Assembly (NCBI RefSeq): GCF_002847445.1
Contig: NZ_CP025430.1
Span: 2,480,001 to 2,544,000, forward strand
Source of the DNA: Paracoccus zhejiangensis
GTDB lineage: Bacteria > Pseudomonadota > Alphaproteobacteria > Rhodobacterales > Rhodobacteraceae
Length of the DNA: 64,000 nucleotides
Direction of reading: 5' to 3'
Shown here: one piece after another, positions 1 to 8,501 of the stretch
How positions within the stretch are numbered: the first letter of the stretch is position 1
How the letters are laid out: each line of letters starts with the position of its first letter
Notes under the pieces: model-generated
Seen by the model: the letters and a program-made list of their open reading frames with translations, nothing else
Told to the model about the DNA's origin: nothing
Databases searched by the model: none
Position numbers and translations under genes: made by a program

Positions 1-347
1 CCGGCGCACGCATCCTGCTGCACGGCCATTGCCACCAGAAGGCGATGGATGTCATGCCGGCCATCCAGAAGGCATTGGCCCTGCTGCCGGAAACGGATAT
101 TCAGGTGATCGAGACAAGTTGTTGCGGCATGGCCGGGGCCTTTGGCTATGGCGTCGAGACCGAGGAGATTTCGCGTCAGATGGGAGAGCTGAGCCTGTTT
201 CCCGCCCTTCGCGCCGCCGCGCCGGAAACCATCATCCTGGCCGATGGCACCTCGTGCCGTCACCAGATCGCCGATGGCACCGGGCGCCGCGCCCTGCATG
301 TCGCGCGCCTGTTCGAGCGGTCACTGAAGGAGACGGCGCCGGCATGA
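1..347 (+). CDS. Fe-S oxidoreductase C-terminal part (CCG domain), truncated at left edge
   Basis: The reading frame enters from the left edge (first full codon at 3) and stops at 345-347. The visible 114 residues form a cysteine-rich CCG domain. A histidine/cysteine motif (HGHCH) sits near the start and a CCG motif (ETSCCGMAG) about 27 residues later. These domains bind Fe-S clusters in GlpC/GlcF-type subunits and in large FAD plus Fe-S dehydrogenases for 2-hydroxy acids. The rest of the protein is outside the window, so the substrate cannot be read. The stop overlaps the start of the GntR gene (ATGA), so the two are probably co-transcribed and translationally coupled. Confidence 0.8.
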   Translation, partial: GARILLHGHCHQKAMDVMPAIQKALALLPETDIQVIETSCCGMAGAFGYGVETEEISRQMGELSLFPALRAAAPETIILADGTSCRHQIADGTGRRALHVARLFERSLKETAPA

Positions 348-1027
348 ACCTGACCACCCGCACAGGGACCCCGCTGCGCCGCCGTTCGCTGCACGAGGAA
401 CTGACCGAGGCGCTGCGCGAGATGATCGTCTCGGGCCAGTTGCCCATGGGCCAGAAAGTGCCCGAAAAGGACCTATGCGAGCTTTACGGCGTGTCGCGCA
501 CCCCGCTGCGCGAGGCGCTGAAGGTGCTGGCGACCGATGGGCTGGTGAACCTTGAACCCAATCGCGGCGCCTGGGTCAGCGCCATCACGGTCGAGGACCT
601 GGACGAGATGTTCCCGGTCATGGCCGCGCTGGAGGCCCTGGCGGGGGAACTGGCCTGCAAGCACATCACCGACGATGAGGTCGAGGCGATCCGGGCGCTG
701 CACAACCGGATGCTGGGCCATTACAAGGCGGGCGAGCTGCCCGAGTATTTCGCGCTGAACCAGCAGATCCACGAGGCGATCCTTGCGGCGGCGCATAACG
801 ACACACTGACCGTGCATTACCGCTCGCTGTCGACGCGGGTGCGGCGCGGGCGCTATATGGCGAACATGACCCGCGAACGGTGGGATCAGGCCATGGCCGA
901 GCATGAGGTGATCCTTGACCGGCTGGCGGCACGCGATGGCGCGGCGCTGTCGGTGATCCTGAAGGACCACCTGGAAAAGACCAGCGTCACCCTGCGGGAA
1001 AGCCTGCTGGGACAGCAGGGCGGCTGA
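344..1027 (+). CDS. GntR-family transcriptional regulator, FCD subfamily
   Basis: This 227-residue protein has a winged helix in residues 15-80, with the typical recognition segment SRTPLREAL at 51-59. An all-helical FCD ligand domain follows from about 85 to 220. His143, His187 and His209 are placed like the metal ligands of FCD domains, which commonly bind small carboxylic acids. I chose the ATG at 344 because it overlaps the upstream stop and starts just before the helix-turn-helix; the open frame runs further upstream but has no domain there. It is a good candidate to control the TRAP/CoA-transferase operon that converges on it, perhaps through the palindrome at 6189-6200. That link is inference. 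Confidence 0.9.
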   Translation: MNLTTRTGTPLRRRSLHEELTEALREMIVSGQLPMGQKVPEKDLCELYGVSRTPLREALKVLATDGLVNLEPNRGAWVSAITVEDLDEMFPVMAALEALAGELACKHITDDEVEAIRALHNRMLGHYKAGELPEYFALNQQIHEAILAAAHNDTLTVHYRSLSTRVRRGRYMANMTRERWDQAMAEHEVILDRLAARDGAALSVILKDHLEKTSVTLRESLLGQQGG

Positions 1028-1034
1028 TCGCGGC

Positions 1035-1808
1035 TCAGCGCCCCAACCAGACCGGCTTGCGCTTGTCCAGAAAGGCCGCGACGCCTTCTCGGAAATCCGC
1101 ACTGCCATAGACACGGGCGATGATGTCGCGGTCATCCGGGGCATGGGCCGAGAGCCGACCGAAGATCTCGCGGCAAGCTGCGATGGTCAGCGGCGCGGCC
1201 TCGCAGAGCCTCGCGATCTGGCGATCTGCCTCGGCCTGCAACTGGTCCGCTGCCACACAAGCACTGGCAAAACCCAAGCCATGAACCGTCTCGCCATCCA
1301 GAAACTCGGAGAGCAGCAGTATCCGCCGCACCGGGCCGTCGCCAAAGGCGCGCGTGAGCCGGGCGATATTGGCGGCCGAGAGGCAATTGCCGACCGTCCG
1401 CGCGATGGGCACGCCGAACTTCGCATTGGGCGTCACGATCCGCAGGTCACAGGCCGCGGCAATCGCCAGCCCGCCACCCACCGCCGCGCCGTCGATCACC
1501 GCCAGCGTCGGCGCGGGCAACCGGGTCAGGGCCAGCATCGCGGCATCGATGCGATCTTCATAGGCGACGCCATCCGCGCCGTCCTTGAACGCCGTAAACT
1601 CGGAAATATCGGTCCCGGCAACAAAGGCCCCGCCCGCGCCGCGAAAGACGACGGCGCCGAGGTCGTCGCGCGCGGAAAGCTCGTCGCAGATCTCACCCAG
1701 CCGCGCATACATGGTGAAGGTCATGGCATTGCGCGCGGATGGCCGGTCGAAGGTCACATGCGCGACCGGCCCATCGATCCGCAGCCTGACATCGCCCGGC
1801 TCAGACAT
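1035..1808 (-). CDS. Enoyl-CoA hydratase/isomerase family (crotonase fold) protein lacking both catalytic glutamates
   Basis: The 257-residue protein has the crotonase layout: the oxyanion-hole segment GGAFVAGTDIS near 59-69 and the glycine-rich segment AVGGGLAIAAACDL at 109-122. Set against mitochondrial crotonase by eye, the two catalytic glutamates (Glu144 and Glu164 there) fall on Ala115 and Ile135. Simple enoyl-CoA hydration is therefore doubtful, and another crotonase reaction such as isomerisation or thioester hydrolysis is possible. It is the last gene of the minus-strand TRAP/CoA-transferase operon. It overlaps the CoA transferase by 8 bases, which suggests it acts on the CoA thioester made by that enzyme. 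Confidence 0.85.
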   Translation of the reverse strand: MSEPGDVRLRIDGPVAHVTFDRPSARNAMTFTMYARLGEICDELSARDDLGAVVFRGAGGAFVAGTDISEFTAFKDGADGVAYEDRIDAAMLALTRLPAPTLAVIDGAAVGGGLAIAAACDLRIVTPNAKFGVPIARTVGNCLSAANIARLTRAFGDGPVRRILLLSEFLDGETVHGLGFASACVAADQLQAEADRQIARLCEAAPLTIAACREIFGRLSAHAPDDRDIIARVYGSADFREGVAAFLDKRKPVWLGR

Positions 1809-2988
1809 CGGCGGCCTCGCGGCGGTTTTCCATGCCCAGCTCGCGCAGCAGTTCCGCCCGGTGCTCGTCCAACAGCGGCGGATGGCGGCGGACCTGCTGC
1901 GGCGTGCCGCGCAGTTTCACCGGGAAGCCGATATTCTTCACCTCGCCCTCGACTGGATGGCGGATCGGCATGACCATGCCGCGCGCCTCGGCCTGCTCGT
2001 TCCCCAGCGCCTCGGCGTAATCCATGATCGAGCCTGCAGGGATGCCCGCCGCCAGCAACGCCTGAACCCAATGGTCCCGGCTTTGCGTGACCAGAACCTG
2101 CTCCAGCTCGGCGATCAGCACTTCGCGGTTCGCCATGCGCAATGCGTTGGTGGCATAGTCGGGATGCTCGATCAGCTCGGGGCGACCAATGGTCTCGCAG
2201 AGCCGACGATACAGCCGGTCATTATTCGCCCCCAGCACGAAATAGCCGTCACTGGCGCGCACGGCCTGGTAGGGCGCGGCCATGCGGTTGGCGGTGCCGA
2301 TCCGTTCGGGGATGTTCCCGGTGCCCCAGAAATCGCAGATGTCCCAGACCGCGAAAGACAGTCCGGCCTCGTAGAGCGAGGCATCGATGAACTGCCCCTG
2401 CCCGCCCGCCTGCCGCCCGATATAGGCCGAAAGGATGCCGTAAACCGCGAACAGCGAGCAACCGATATCGGCCAGCGGTCCGCCCGACTTCGCCGGCGGG
2501 CCGTCGGGATGACCGGTGATCGACATGATCCCCGAGGCTGCCTGTGCCATCAGGTCGAACCCCGGCCGCTGCGACCATGGCCCGGTCTGGCCAAAACCCG
2601 AGATGCTGGCATAGATGATGCCGGGGTTGATCGCGCGGATCGTGTCGTAGTCGATACCCAGCTTGGCCACCACGCCGGGGCGATAGTTCTCGACGATTAC
2701 ATCCGCTGTCTTGGCGAGTTCCAGAAAGATCTCGCGGTCGTCGGCAGATTTCAGGTCCAGCGCGATGGACCGCTTGTTGCGGTTCATGTTGAGGAATCCA
2801 AGACTGTCATCGCCCTTCAGCCGGAACCCCATGGCACTGCGGGTCTGGTCGCCGCTTGGCGGTTCGACCTTGATCACATCGGCGCCAAGATCGCCCAGCA
2901 GCATGCAGGCAAAGGGGCCGGCCATCACCTGGCTCACATCCAGAACACGGATGCCCTTCAGCGGCAGGGGTCGTTCAGCGTCGCTCAT
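1801..2988 (-). CDS. Family III CoA transferase (CaiB/BaiF type)
   Basis: This 395-residue enzyme moves CoA between acyl-CoA and a free acid. It shows the N-terminal LDVSQVMAGPFA and LGADVIKVEPP motifs of the family. An aspartate in PLADIG (Asp174) matches the catalytic Asp that forms the acyl anhydride. I prefer the ATG at 2988 to the in-frame ATG at 3003 because GGAGG lies 8 bases upstream of it and it begins four bases after the dctM stop. It is operonic with the TRAP transporter upstream and the crotonase downstream, so it probably activates the imported acid. The actual acid is unknown. Confidence 0.9.
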   Translation of the reverse strand: MSDAERPLPLKGIRVLDVSQVMAGPFACMLLGDLGADVIKVEPPSGDQTRSAMGFRLKGDDSLGFLNMNRNKRSIALDLKSADDREIFLELAKTADVIVENYRPGVVAKLGIDYDTIRAINPGIIYASISGFGQTGPWSQRPGFDLMAQAASGIMSITGHPDGPPAKSGGPLADIGCSLFAVYGILSAYIGRQAGGQGQFIDASLYEAGLSFAVWDICDFWGTGNIPERIGTANRMAAPYQAVRASDGYFVLGANNDRLYRRLCETIGRPELIEHPDYATNALRMANREVLIAELEQVLVTQSRDHWVQALLAAGIPAGSIMDYAEALGNEQAEARGMVMPIRHPVEGEVKNIGFPVKLRGTPQQVRRHPPLLDEHRAELLRELGMENRREAADV

Positions 2989-2992
2989 GGCC

Positions 2993-4279
2993 TCAGCCTC
3001 CATAGATCAGGTGAACCAGCAGCAGCGAGACGCCCGGCAGGTAGGTGCAGATCATCAAGAGCGCCAAGAGCGCGAGGATGAAGGGGATATTGACCTTGGT
3101 CGTCTCCCAGATATCCGAGCGGGCGATGGAGCAGGCGGCGATCAGCACCGAGGCAACCGGCGGGGTCTGCTGGCCGATGGCGAGGTTCAGCGTTACCACC
3201 AGCCCGAAATGCACCGGGTCGATGCCGGCGGCCAGCACCATCGGCATGACGATCGGCACCACCAGAATGATCGCCGCCGCCGAATGCAGGAACATGCCGA
3301 GGATCAGGAAGGCGACGTTCAGCATCAGCAGGATAAGATACTTGTTCTCGGTCACCCCGCCGATGGCCTGCGCCAGTTGCTGGGGCAGTTGCGCCTCGGT
3401 CAGGAAGCCGCCGATCAGGTAGCTCGAGGCCACCAGCAGCATCACCACCGCCGTCTGCACCCCACTGTCAATCAGCGCCTTGTAAAGCGCGCGCACGTCG
3501 AACTCGCGATAGATCACGCCCGAGATGAAGAGCGCCGCCACCACCGCCAGCGCCGCGCCCTCGGTCGCCGTGACGATGCCGCCGAAGATGCCGCCCAGGA
3601 TGATGACTGGCAGCATCAGCGCCCAGCCCGCCTCCTTGAATCGCAGCCAAACGTTGGAAATCTGGAACCGCTCCTCGACCGGGAAATTGTGCCGCCGCGC
3701 CTGCACATAGGCGGCAACGGCCAGACAGATCGCGCCGACGATGCCGGGGCCGAAGCCCGCGATGAACATCTTGACCACCGATTGCTGCGCCATGACCGCG
3801 TAGAGGATCATCGGGATCGAGGGCGGCAGGATGATCGCGAGGCTCGAGGCCGAGGAACAGATCGCCGCCGAGAATTCCTTGGAATAGCCCTTCTTGCGCA
3901 TGGCCGGGATCAGGATCGACCCCAAGGCGGCGACACCGGCGACGGCGGAACCCGAGATCTCGGCGAAGAACATCGAGGCGCCGATGACCACGAAGGACAG
4001 CCCGCCCCGGACAAAGCCGACCAGCGCCGACGCGAGCGCGATCAGCCGCCGCGAGATGGACGAGGCGTTCATGATCGACCCGGCCAGCACGAAAAGCGGG
4101 ATCGCCAGCAGCGGAAAGCTGGAGGCGCCATCGTACATGGTCAGCGCCAGGTTGGGCAGCATGTCGACGCCCTGCACCACGACGATGGCGGTGATCGCGA
4201 CGATCCCCAGCGCCACGGCAATCGGCACGTTCAGCAGCGCCAGGACGAACATCCCCAGAAGCATGTATCCGATGGTCAT
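2993..4279 (-). CDS. dctM: TRAP transporter large permease (DctM)
   Basis: The 428-residue protein is a polytopic inner-membrane subunit of about 12 hydrophobic segments and has the usual length for DctM. It carries the family's glycine/proline signature ILPPSIPMI in mid-sequence. The repeat-like segments SIMNASSISRRL and LFISGVIYREF are typical. It forms the ion-driven channel of a tripartite transporter together with DctQ and the periplasmic DctP encoded just upstream in the same operon. The start overlaps the end of dctQ by one base. Substrate class (probably an organic acid) is inferred from family and operon context only. Confidence 0.93.
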   Translation of the reverse strand: MTIGYMLLGMFVLALLNVPIAVALGIVAITAIVVVQGVDMLPNLALTMYDGASSFPLLAIPLFVLAGSIMNASSISRRLIALASALVGFVRGGLSFVVIGASMFFAEISGSAVAGVAALGSILIPAMRKKGYSKEFSAAICSSASSLAIILPPSIPMILYAVMAQQSVVKMFIAGFGPGIVGAICLAVAAYVQARRHNFPVEERFQISNVWLRFKEAGWALMLPVIILGGIFGGIVTATEGAALAVVAALFISGVIYREFDVRALYKALIDSGVQTAVVMLLVASSYLIGGFLTEAQLPQQLAQAIGGVTENKYLILLMLNVAFLILGMFLHSAAAIILVVPIVMPMVLAAGIDPVHFGLVVTLNLAIGQQTPPVASVLIAACSIARSDIWETTKVNIPFILALLALLMICTYLPGVSLLLVHLIYGG

Positions 4280-4878
4280 CAGGCGTCTCCGCTTTGGCTG
4301 GCACGGCGATGGCTGGCCGAGGACACGCTGGCATCATCCGATTCCAAGGGCGTGTTCGAGATGTCGCCAAGCGCCTCCTTGATCTCGTGATCGACGAAGC
4401 CCTGGCCCCGCGCGTCGCGCATCACCTCGGGCAGGCGCATGGCCTCGGCGATCATGAAGAGCGCGGCACCGATGGGGATGATCGACTGCGTCAGCTGCAC
4501 CGAGACCTTGGGCAGCGAGACCAGGGTCATGCCCTCGAGGATCACCAGCACCTGCAGCCCGGCATAGGCCACGAGGCCGAAGAACAGGAAGATGCAGGCC
4601 TCGGAAAAGATCGTGGCGGCGACGCGCCAGCGCACCGGCATGGCGTTCACGATGCCCGGAAAGCCGATATGCGCGCCCTTCAGCGCCGCCAGTGCCGAGC
4701 CGAAATAGGTCATCCAGACCAACCCGACTGAGGCCACCTCGTCATACCAGCTGAGCGCCGATCCCATGTAGCGATAGACCGTGCCCATCACGATCAGCAG
4801 GGTCATCGCCGCCACGATCAGGGCCGTGATGATCTCGAGCAGGGATTCGAATCCCCGCCGGAAGGTCAGCGTCGTCAT
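4279..4878 (-). CDS. dctQ: TRAP transporter small permease (DctQ)
   Basis: This 199-residue protein has four hydrophobic segments, the expected topology of DctQ. The family pattern SWYDEVASVGLVWMTYFGSA is at about 39-58, followed by a KGAHIGF motif. The C-terminal tail of about 45 residues beyond the last segment is longer than usual and looks disordered (rich in Ser, Ala and charged residues). It lies between dctP and dctM, 57 bases after dctP, and makes the membrane complex with DctM. Confidence 0.92.
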   Translation of the reverse strand: MTTLTFRRGFESLLEIITALIVAAMTLLIVMGTVYRYMGSALSWYDEVASVGLVWMTYFGSALAALKGAHIGFPGIVNAMPVRWRVAATIFSEACIFLFFGLVAYAGLQVLVILEGMTLVSLPKVSVQLTQSIIPIGAALFMIAEAMRLPEVMRDARGQGFVDHEIKEALGDISNTPLESDDASVSSASHRRASQSGDA

Positions 4879-4935
4879 GGATCTCTCCCGTGGTGGAAAG
4901 CGAGGGGTCCGCCGATGGGCGAACCCCGGCAGGCG

Positions 4936-5916
4936 TTACTGGCCGGGGGCCAGCGATTGCGCCTTGGCGATCATCTCCGCCGCGCCGGGAATGGCGGCCG
5001 CGAACTCGTCATAGATCGGCTTGCTGGCCTCGACGAAGGCGGCGGTATCGACCTCGTTCACCTCCATCCCCTCCTCGGTCAGCTTCTGCAGCAGGTCGGT
5101 ATCCAGCCCCGCTGCAATTTCGTAGACGACATCCTGCATCTCGACGGCGGTGTCCTGCAGCACCTGCTGGATCTCGGGATCAAACTTGTCCCAGGACCGG
5201 CCGGCCACGACATAGCCGGGCGTATAGACGTGGTTCGACTTCGACAGGTATTTCTGCACCTCGTAGAACCGCGAGGGATAGATCTGGGCATAGGGGTTTT
5301 CCTGCCCGTCCATCACCCCGGTCTGCAGCGCCACGAAGACCTCCGAGAAGGACATCGGGCTGGGGCTGGCGCCATAGCTCTGGAACATCTTCACCCGCCA
5401 TTCGCCGCTGGGGACGCGCAGCTTGATGCCCTTCAGATCGGCAGGCGTGTTGATCGGATGGGCGTTGTTGGTGATCTGGCGGAAGCCGTTTTCCCACACG
5501 CCCAGCACGCGGTAGCCGGCCTTCTCGGCCTCGGGGACCAGCGTGGGGGTGACGATCTCGTCGCGGATGCGGCCCATATGCTCGCGGTCATGGACTAGGT
5601 AGGGCATTTCGAACAGGCCGAAAACCGGCACCATCGAGGACATGATGGTCGAGGGCAGTGCCATGTCGATCGTGCCCAGCTTGATCTTCTGCAGCATCGA
5701 CTTGTCATCGCCCAGCTGGCTCGAGCCATAGACGACCACCTTGGCCTTGTCGCCAAGCTTCTCGTTGGCGCGCTTGGCGAACTCGGTCGCGCTCTGATCG
5801 AACAGCGATCCCGGCTCGCCGACATGGCCGAACTTGATCTCGGTCTGGGCCGCGGCCTGCGTCACCATCCCCGTCGCCGCCAGCAGCGCGGCGGCCAGCA
5901 ATTGCTTGACCCTCAT
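4936..5916 (-). CDS. dctP: TRAP transporter periplasmic substrate-binding protein (DctP family)
   Basis: The 326-residue protein has a Sec signal peptide (MRVKQLLAAALLAATG, probable cleavage after TQAAA). The DctP fold follows, with the typical RVPSGEWR segment: the arginine normally salt-bridges a substrate carboxylate. I chose the ATG at 5916 because it is preceded by GGGAGGAAGAACA and directly opens the signal peptide; the open frame continues upstream without a signal sequence. It is the first gene of the operon dctP-dctQ-dctM-CoA transferase-crotonase. The ligand is probably a mono- or dicarboxylate, by family knowledge. Confidence 0.93.
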   Translation of the reverse strand: MRVKQLLAAALLAATGMVTQAAAQTEIKFGHVGEPGSLFDQSATEFAKRANEKLGDKAKVVVYGSSQLGDDKSMLQKIKLGTIDMALPSTIMSSMVPVFGLFEMPYLVHDREHMGRIRDEIVTPTLVPEAEKAGYRVLGVWENGFRQITNNAHPINTPADLKGIKLRVPSGEWRVKMFQSYGASPSPMSFSEVFVALQTGVMDGQENPYAQIYPSRFYEVQKYLSKSNHVYTPGYVVAGRSWDKFDPEIQQVLQDTAVEMQDVVYEIAAGLDTDLLQKLTEEGMEVNEVDTAAFVEASKPIYDEFAAAIPGAAEMIAKAQSLAPGQ

Positions 5917-6188
5917 TGTTCTTCCTCCCTGATTGTTCGTCTTCTCATCGCGGCTGCCCGCCGCTTCTCCCGCATGACCGGCCGGCCAGAACCCACGACC
6001 GCGCCAAAGTGCTCGGGACAACGGCATGTATAGAACGGCGACGGCGGCAGGGACGGATCGCTGTCACGCCGGGTCATGGTTAGCGCGCCCGAAGGCCGCG
6101 CGGATGACCGGCGCGGGCGGTTCTGACTCTGACTGTCCTGTCCCGGATCACGACCTGATGCCCTCCCCGACATTCGGCGTAATTTTGA

Positions 6189-6222
6189 ATTATGTATAAT
6201 GAATGATTCTGCGATGGGTCAA
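6189..6222 (-). promoter_or_regulatory. Putative dctP promoter with an overlapping palindromic operator
   Basis: Read on the minus strand, TTGACC (plus positions 6217-6222) and TATACA (6193-6198) are separated by 18 bases and resemble a sigma-70 promoter facing dctP. A 12-base inverted repeat, ATTAT-GT-ATAAT, spans 6189-6200 and covers the -10 element. A repressor bound there would block initiation. Short AT-rich palindromes of this kind fit FCD-type GntR regulators, one of which is encoded at 344-1027. The implied leader of about 270 bases before dctP is long, which lowers confidence. Confidence 0.4.
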
Positions 6223-6309
6223 CATCTATGTGGGCAAGAGGTAGAGATGCGCCGACAGGAAAGTTCCGGGGCGCTACCTCGTGGCGTTCTTTTCAGTCGC
6301 TCTGAGAGG

Positions 6310-6337
6310 TTGCAGGGACTGAAAATGTCGCTATAGT
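6310..6337 (+). promoter_or_regulatory. Putative promoter of the peptide ABC operon
   Basis: TTGCAG (6310-6315) and TATAGT (6332-6337) are 16 bases apart. The predicted start of transcription would be near 6344, inside the inverted repeat at 6337-6359 and about 20 bases before the ATG at 6367. The -35 match is weak. Confidence 0.35.
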
Positions 6338-6359
6338 GAACCAATGATAAATTGGTTCA
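6337..6359. promoter_or_regulatory. Perfect 9-bp inverted repeat, probable operator of the peptide operon
   Basis: TGAACCAAT (6337-6345) and ATTGGTTCA (6351-6359) are exact reverse complements around a 5-base spacer. The repeat lies immediately downstream of a -10-like element and ends 7 bases before the first gene. It is placed to act as an operator for a dimeric repressor. It could also form an RNA hairpin that hides the start region. No candidate regulator gene for it lies in the operon itself. Confidence 0.55.
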
Positions 6360-6366
6360 TTTCCTG

Positions 6367-7377
6367 ATGCAGATCGCCGGCGATGCTGCGACCCCAGACC
6401 TGCTGCGCCTTGACGGGCTGAGCCTGAGGCTCGCGCCCGATCTGCCGCCTTTGCTGGACGATGTGCAGCTGACCGTCGCCCGGGGCGAGACGCTGTGCAT
6501 CGTGGGCGAATCGGGTTGCGGCAAAAGCCTGACCTCGCTGGCAGTGATGGGCCTTCTGGCACCGAACCTGCTGCGCGGGGTCAGCGGGCGGATGCGGTTC
6601 GACGGCACCGAGATCGCGCTGGATGACCAGCCGGCACTGGCGGCTTTGCGCGGTCGGCGGATCGGGATGATCTTTCAGGAACCCATGTCGAGCCTGAACC
6701 CCGCCCATCGCATCGGCGACCAGATCGCCGAGGGCTGGCTGCGCCACAATCCCGGCGCTGGTCGCGAGGCCGGGCGCGAACGCGCGCTCGAGATGCTGCG
6801 CCGGGTCGGCATTCCGGCACCGGAACGGCGGCTGAGGGACTATCCGCACCAGATGTCCGGGGGCATGCGCCAGCGGGTGATGATTGCCATGGCGCTGGTG
6901 AACAATCCCGCGCTGCTGATCGCCGACGAACCAACCACCGCGCTTGATGTGACCATCCAGGCGCAGATCCTCGACCTGATCGCCGAATTGCAGGCCGAAC
7001 GCGCGATGGGCACGGTGCTGATCACCCATGATCTGGGCGTCGTGTCGGAGATCGCCACCACCGTCGCGGTCATGTATGCCGGTCGTGTGGTCGAGACCGG
7101 CCCGGTCGCGCAGATTTTCGAGGACCCGCAGCACCCCTATACCATCGGCCTGATGTCCTCGGTCCCTGCCCTGCGCGGGCCACGCCAGCGGCTCTCGACC
7201 GTTCCCGGCATGGTACCCTCGATCGAGACCATGCCCGAGGGCTGCCGGTTTTCCACACGTTGCCCCTTCGCCGCTCCGCTCTGCAGCACTACGCCCCGGC
7301 TGGCCGAGGTTACCCCCGGCCACCGCGCCGCCTGCCATTTCGCCCCGCTGGACGCGGCTGGAAGGATGTCGGCATGA
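6367..7377 (+). CDS. Peptide ABC transporter ATP-binding protein (DppD/OppD type)
   Basis: The 336-residue ATPase has Walker A GESGCGKS at 47-54, the signature MSGGMRQRV, Walker [13 protein letters not shown] and the C-terminal oligopeptide domain with [11 protein letters not shown]. It powers import by the DppB/DppC-type permease encoded downstream. I place the start at ATG 6367; a TTG at 6352 is in frame but lies inside the inverted repeat. No Shine-Dalgarno sequence precedes 6367, so translation may depend on a short leader. The stop overlaps the next ATPase start (ATGA). Confidence 0.9.
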   Translation: MQIAGDAATPDLLRLDGLSLRLAPDLPPLLDDVQLTVARGETLCIVGESGCGKSLTSLAVMGLLAPNLLRGVSGRMRFDGTEIALDDQPALAALRGRRIGMIFQEPMSSLNPAHRIGDQIAEGWLRHNPGAGREAGRERALEMLRRVGIPAPERRLRDYPHQMSGGMRQRVMIAMALVNNPALLIADEPTTALDVTIQAQILDLIAELQAERAMGTVLITHDLGVVSEIATTVAVMYAGRVVETGPVAQIFEDPQHPYTIGLMSSVPALRGPRQRLSTVPGMVPSIETMPEGCRFSTRCPFAAPLCSTTPRLAEVTPGHRAACHFAPLDAAGRMSA

Positions 7378-8501
7378 AGCCCGTCATGGTCGAGGCCCGG
7401 GGCCTCAGCAAACGCTTCCAGATCGCCGGCGGAATGTTCCGCCCCAAGCGGCAACTGCACGCCGTCGATGGCGTCGATCTGACCGTGCATCAGGGCGAGA
7501 CCTTCGCCATCGTCGGCGAATCCGGCTGCGGGAAATCGACGCTGGCGCGGCTGCTGATGCGCCTGTCGAAACCTTCGGACGGGCAGATCCGCATCGATGG
7601 CCGCGAGATCGCCGGGGTCGAGGGGGCCGAGCTGAAGGCGCTGCGCCGGGATGTGCAATTCGTCTTTCAGGACCCGTTCTCGTCGCTGAACCCTCGCCTG
7701 ACCATTGCCCGGCTGGTGGGCGAGCCATTGGAGACGCATCGCCCCGACCTCAAGGCCGACGAGCGCCGCGCCGAGGTTGGCCGACTTCTGTCACAGGTCG
7801 GGCTGCGGCCCGAGCATATGGACCGCTATCCGCATGAATTCAGCGGCGGCCAGCGCCAGCGCATCGGCATCGCCCGGGCGCTCGCCGCCGGCCCGAAACT
7901 GCTGATCGGGGATGAGCCGGTCAGCGCGCTGGATGTCAGCGTGCAGGCGCAGGTGGTGAACCTGCTGGGCGATCTGCGCGATCGGTTGGGGCTGACGCTG
8001 ATCATCATCGCCCATGATCTGGCCATCATCCGACATGTCAGCGACCGCGTTGCCGTCATGTATCTGGGCCGGATCGTCGAGACCGGCCCCACCGACCAGA
8101 TCTTCGAACGCCCGCGTCACCCCTATACCCGCGCCCTCTTGGCAGCGATCCCGGGGCCGGAATCCGGCCGCTCGACCGGGCAGGGTCCGCTTGCGGGGGA
8201 AACGCCCAGTCCCATCGATCCGCCCTCGGGCTGCCATTTCCGCACCCGCTGCCCCCATGCCGCCGAGATCTGCGCCAGCGCGCGTCCGCCGCTGGAGGAT
8301 GCCGGCGACGGGGTTCAGGTGGCCTGCCTGCGCTGGCGCGATCTGCCCACGGACAGCGGGGCCGCGCCCGCCCCTGCCCGTCTGACCGAAGGGGCCGAGC
8401 GCCGCTTTGCCCTCTACCGACAGGCCCTTGCCGCCAATGAAGCCGGGCAAAACCCGGCCGATGACCCGAACCGGACCTTCCAACAGGAGACCTCAAGATG
8501 A
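7374..8501 (+). CDS. Peptide ABC transporter ATP-binding protein (DppF/OppF type)
   Basis: The 375-residue protein is the partner ATPase of the dipeptide/oligopeptide importer. It contains GESGCGKST near 47-55, the signature FSGGQRQRIGIARAL, Walker B LLIGDEPVSALD and the C-terminal GCHFRTRCPHA segment. It has a longer tail of about 50 residues after the usual domain end. The ATG at 7374 overlaps the preceding stop. The open frame upstream of it only mirrors the first ATPase. It overlaps the binding-protein gene by four bases (ATGA), so this block is tightly coupled. Confidence 0.93.
   Translation: MKPVMVEARGLSKRFQIAGGMFRPKRQLHAVDGVDLTVHQGETFAIVGESGCGKSTLARLLMRLSKPSDGQIRIDGREIAGVEGAELKALRRDVQFVFQDPFSSLNPRLTIARLVGEPLETHRPDLKADERRAEVGRLLSQVGLRPEHMDRYPHEFSGGQRQRIGIARALAAGPKLLIGDEPVSALDVSVQAQVVNLLGDLRDRLGLTLIIIAHDLAIIRHVSDRVAVMYLGRIVETGPTDQIFERPRHPYTRALLAAIPGPESGRSTGQGPLAGETPSPIDPPSGCHFRTRCPHAAEICASARPPLEDAGDGVQVACLRWRDLPTDSGAAPAPARLTEGAERRFALYRQALAANEAGQNPADDPNRTFQQETSR

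Larger units (their letters stand above)
5917..6366. other. 450-bp divergent control region without a convincing gene
   Basis: This region separates the minus-strand TRAP operon from the plus-strand peptide operon. Both strands have short open frames but none with a ribosome binding site plus protein-like composition. The middle (about 6180-6260) and right end (6320-6366) are clearly AT-richer than the surrounding DNA and hold the promoter-like elements and inverted repeats listed separately. No further RNA gene is recognisable. Confidence 0.6.

Noticed and set aside
2711..4390. A 559-codon plus-strand open frame
   Set aside because: It is antisense to dctM and the CoA transferase and has a charged, repetitive composition typical of shadow frames in high-GC DNA.
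5913..6173. An 86-codon minus-strand frame in the divergent control region
   Set aside because: It has no ribosome binding site, is Arg/Pro/Ser rich, and overlaps the dctP start.
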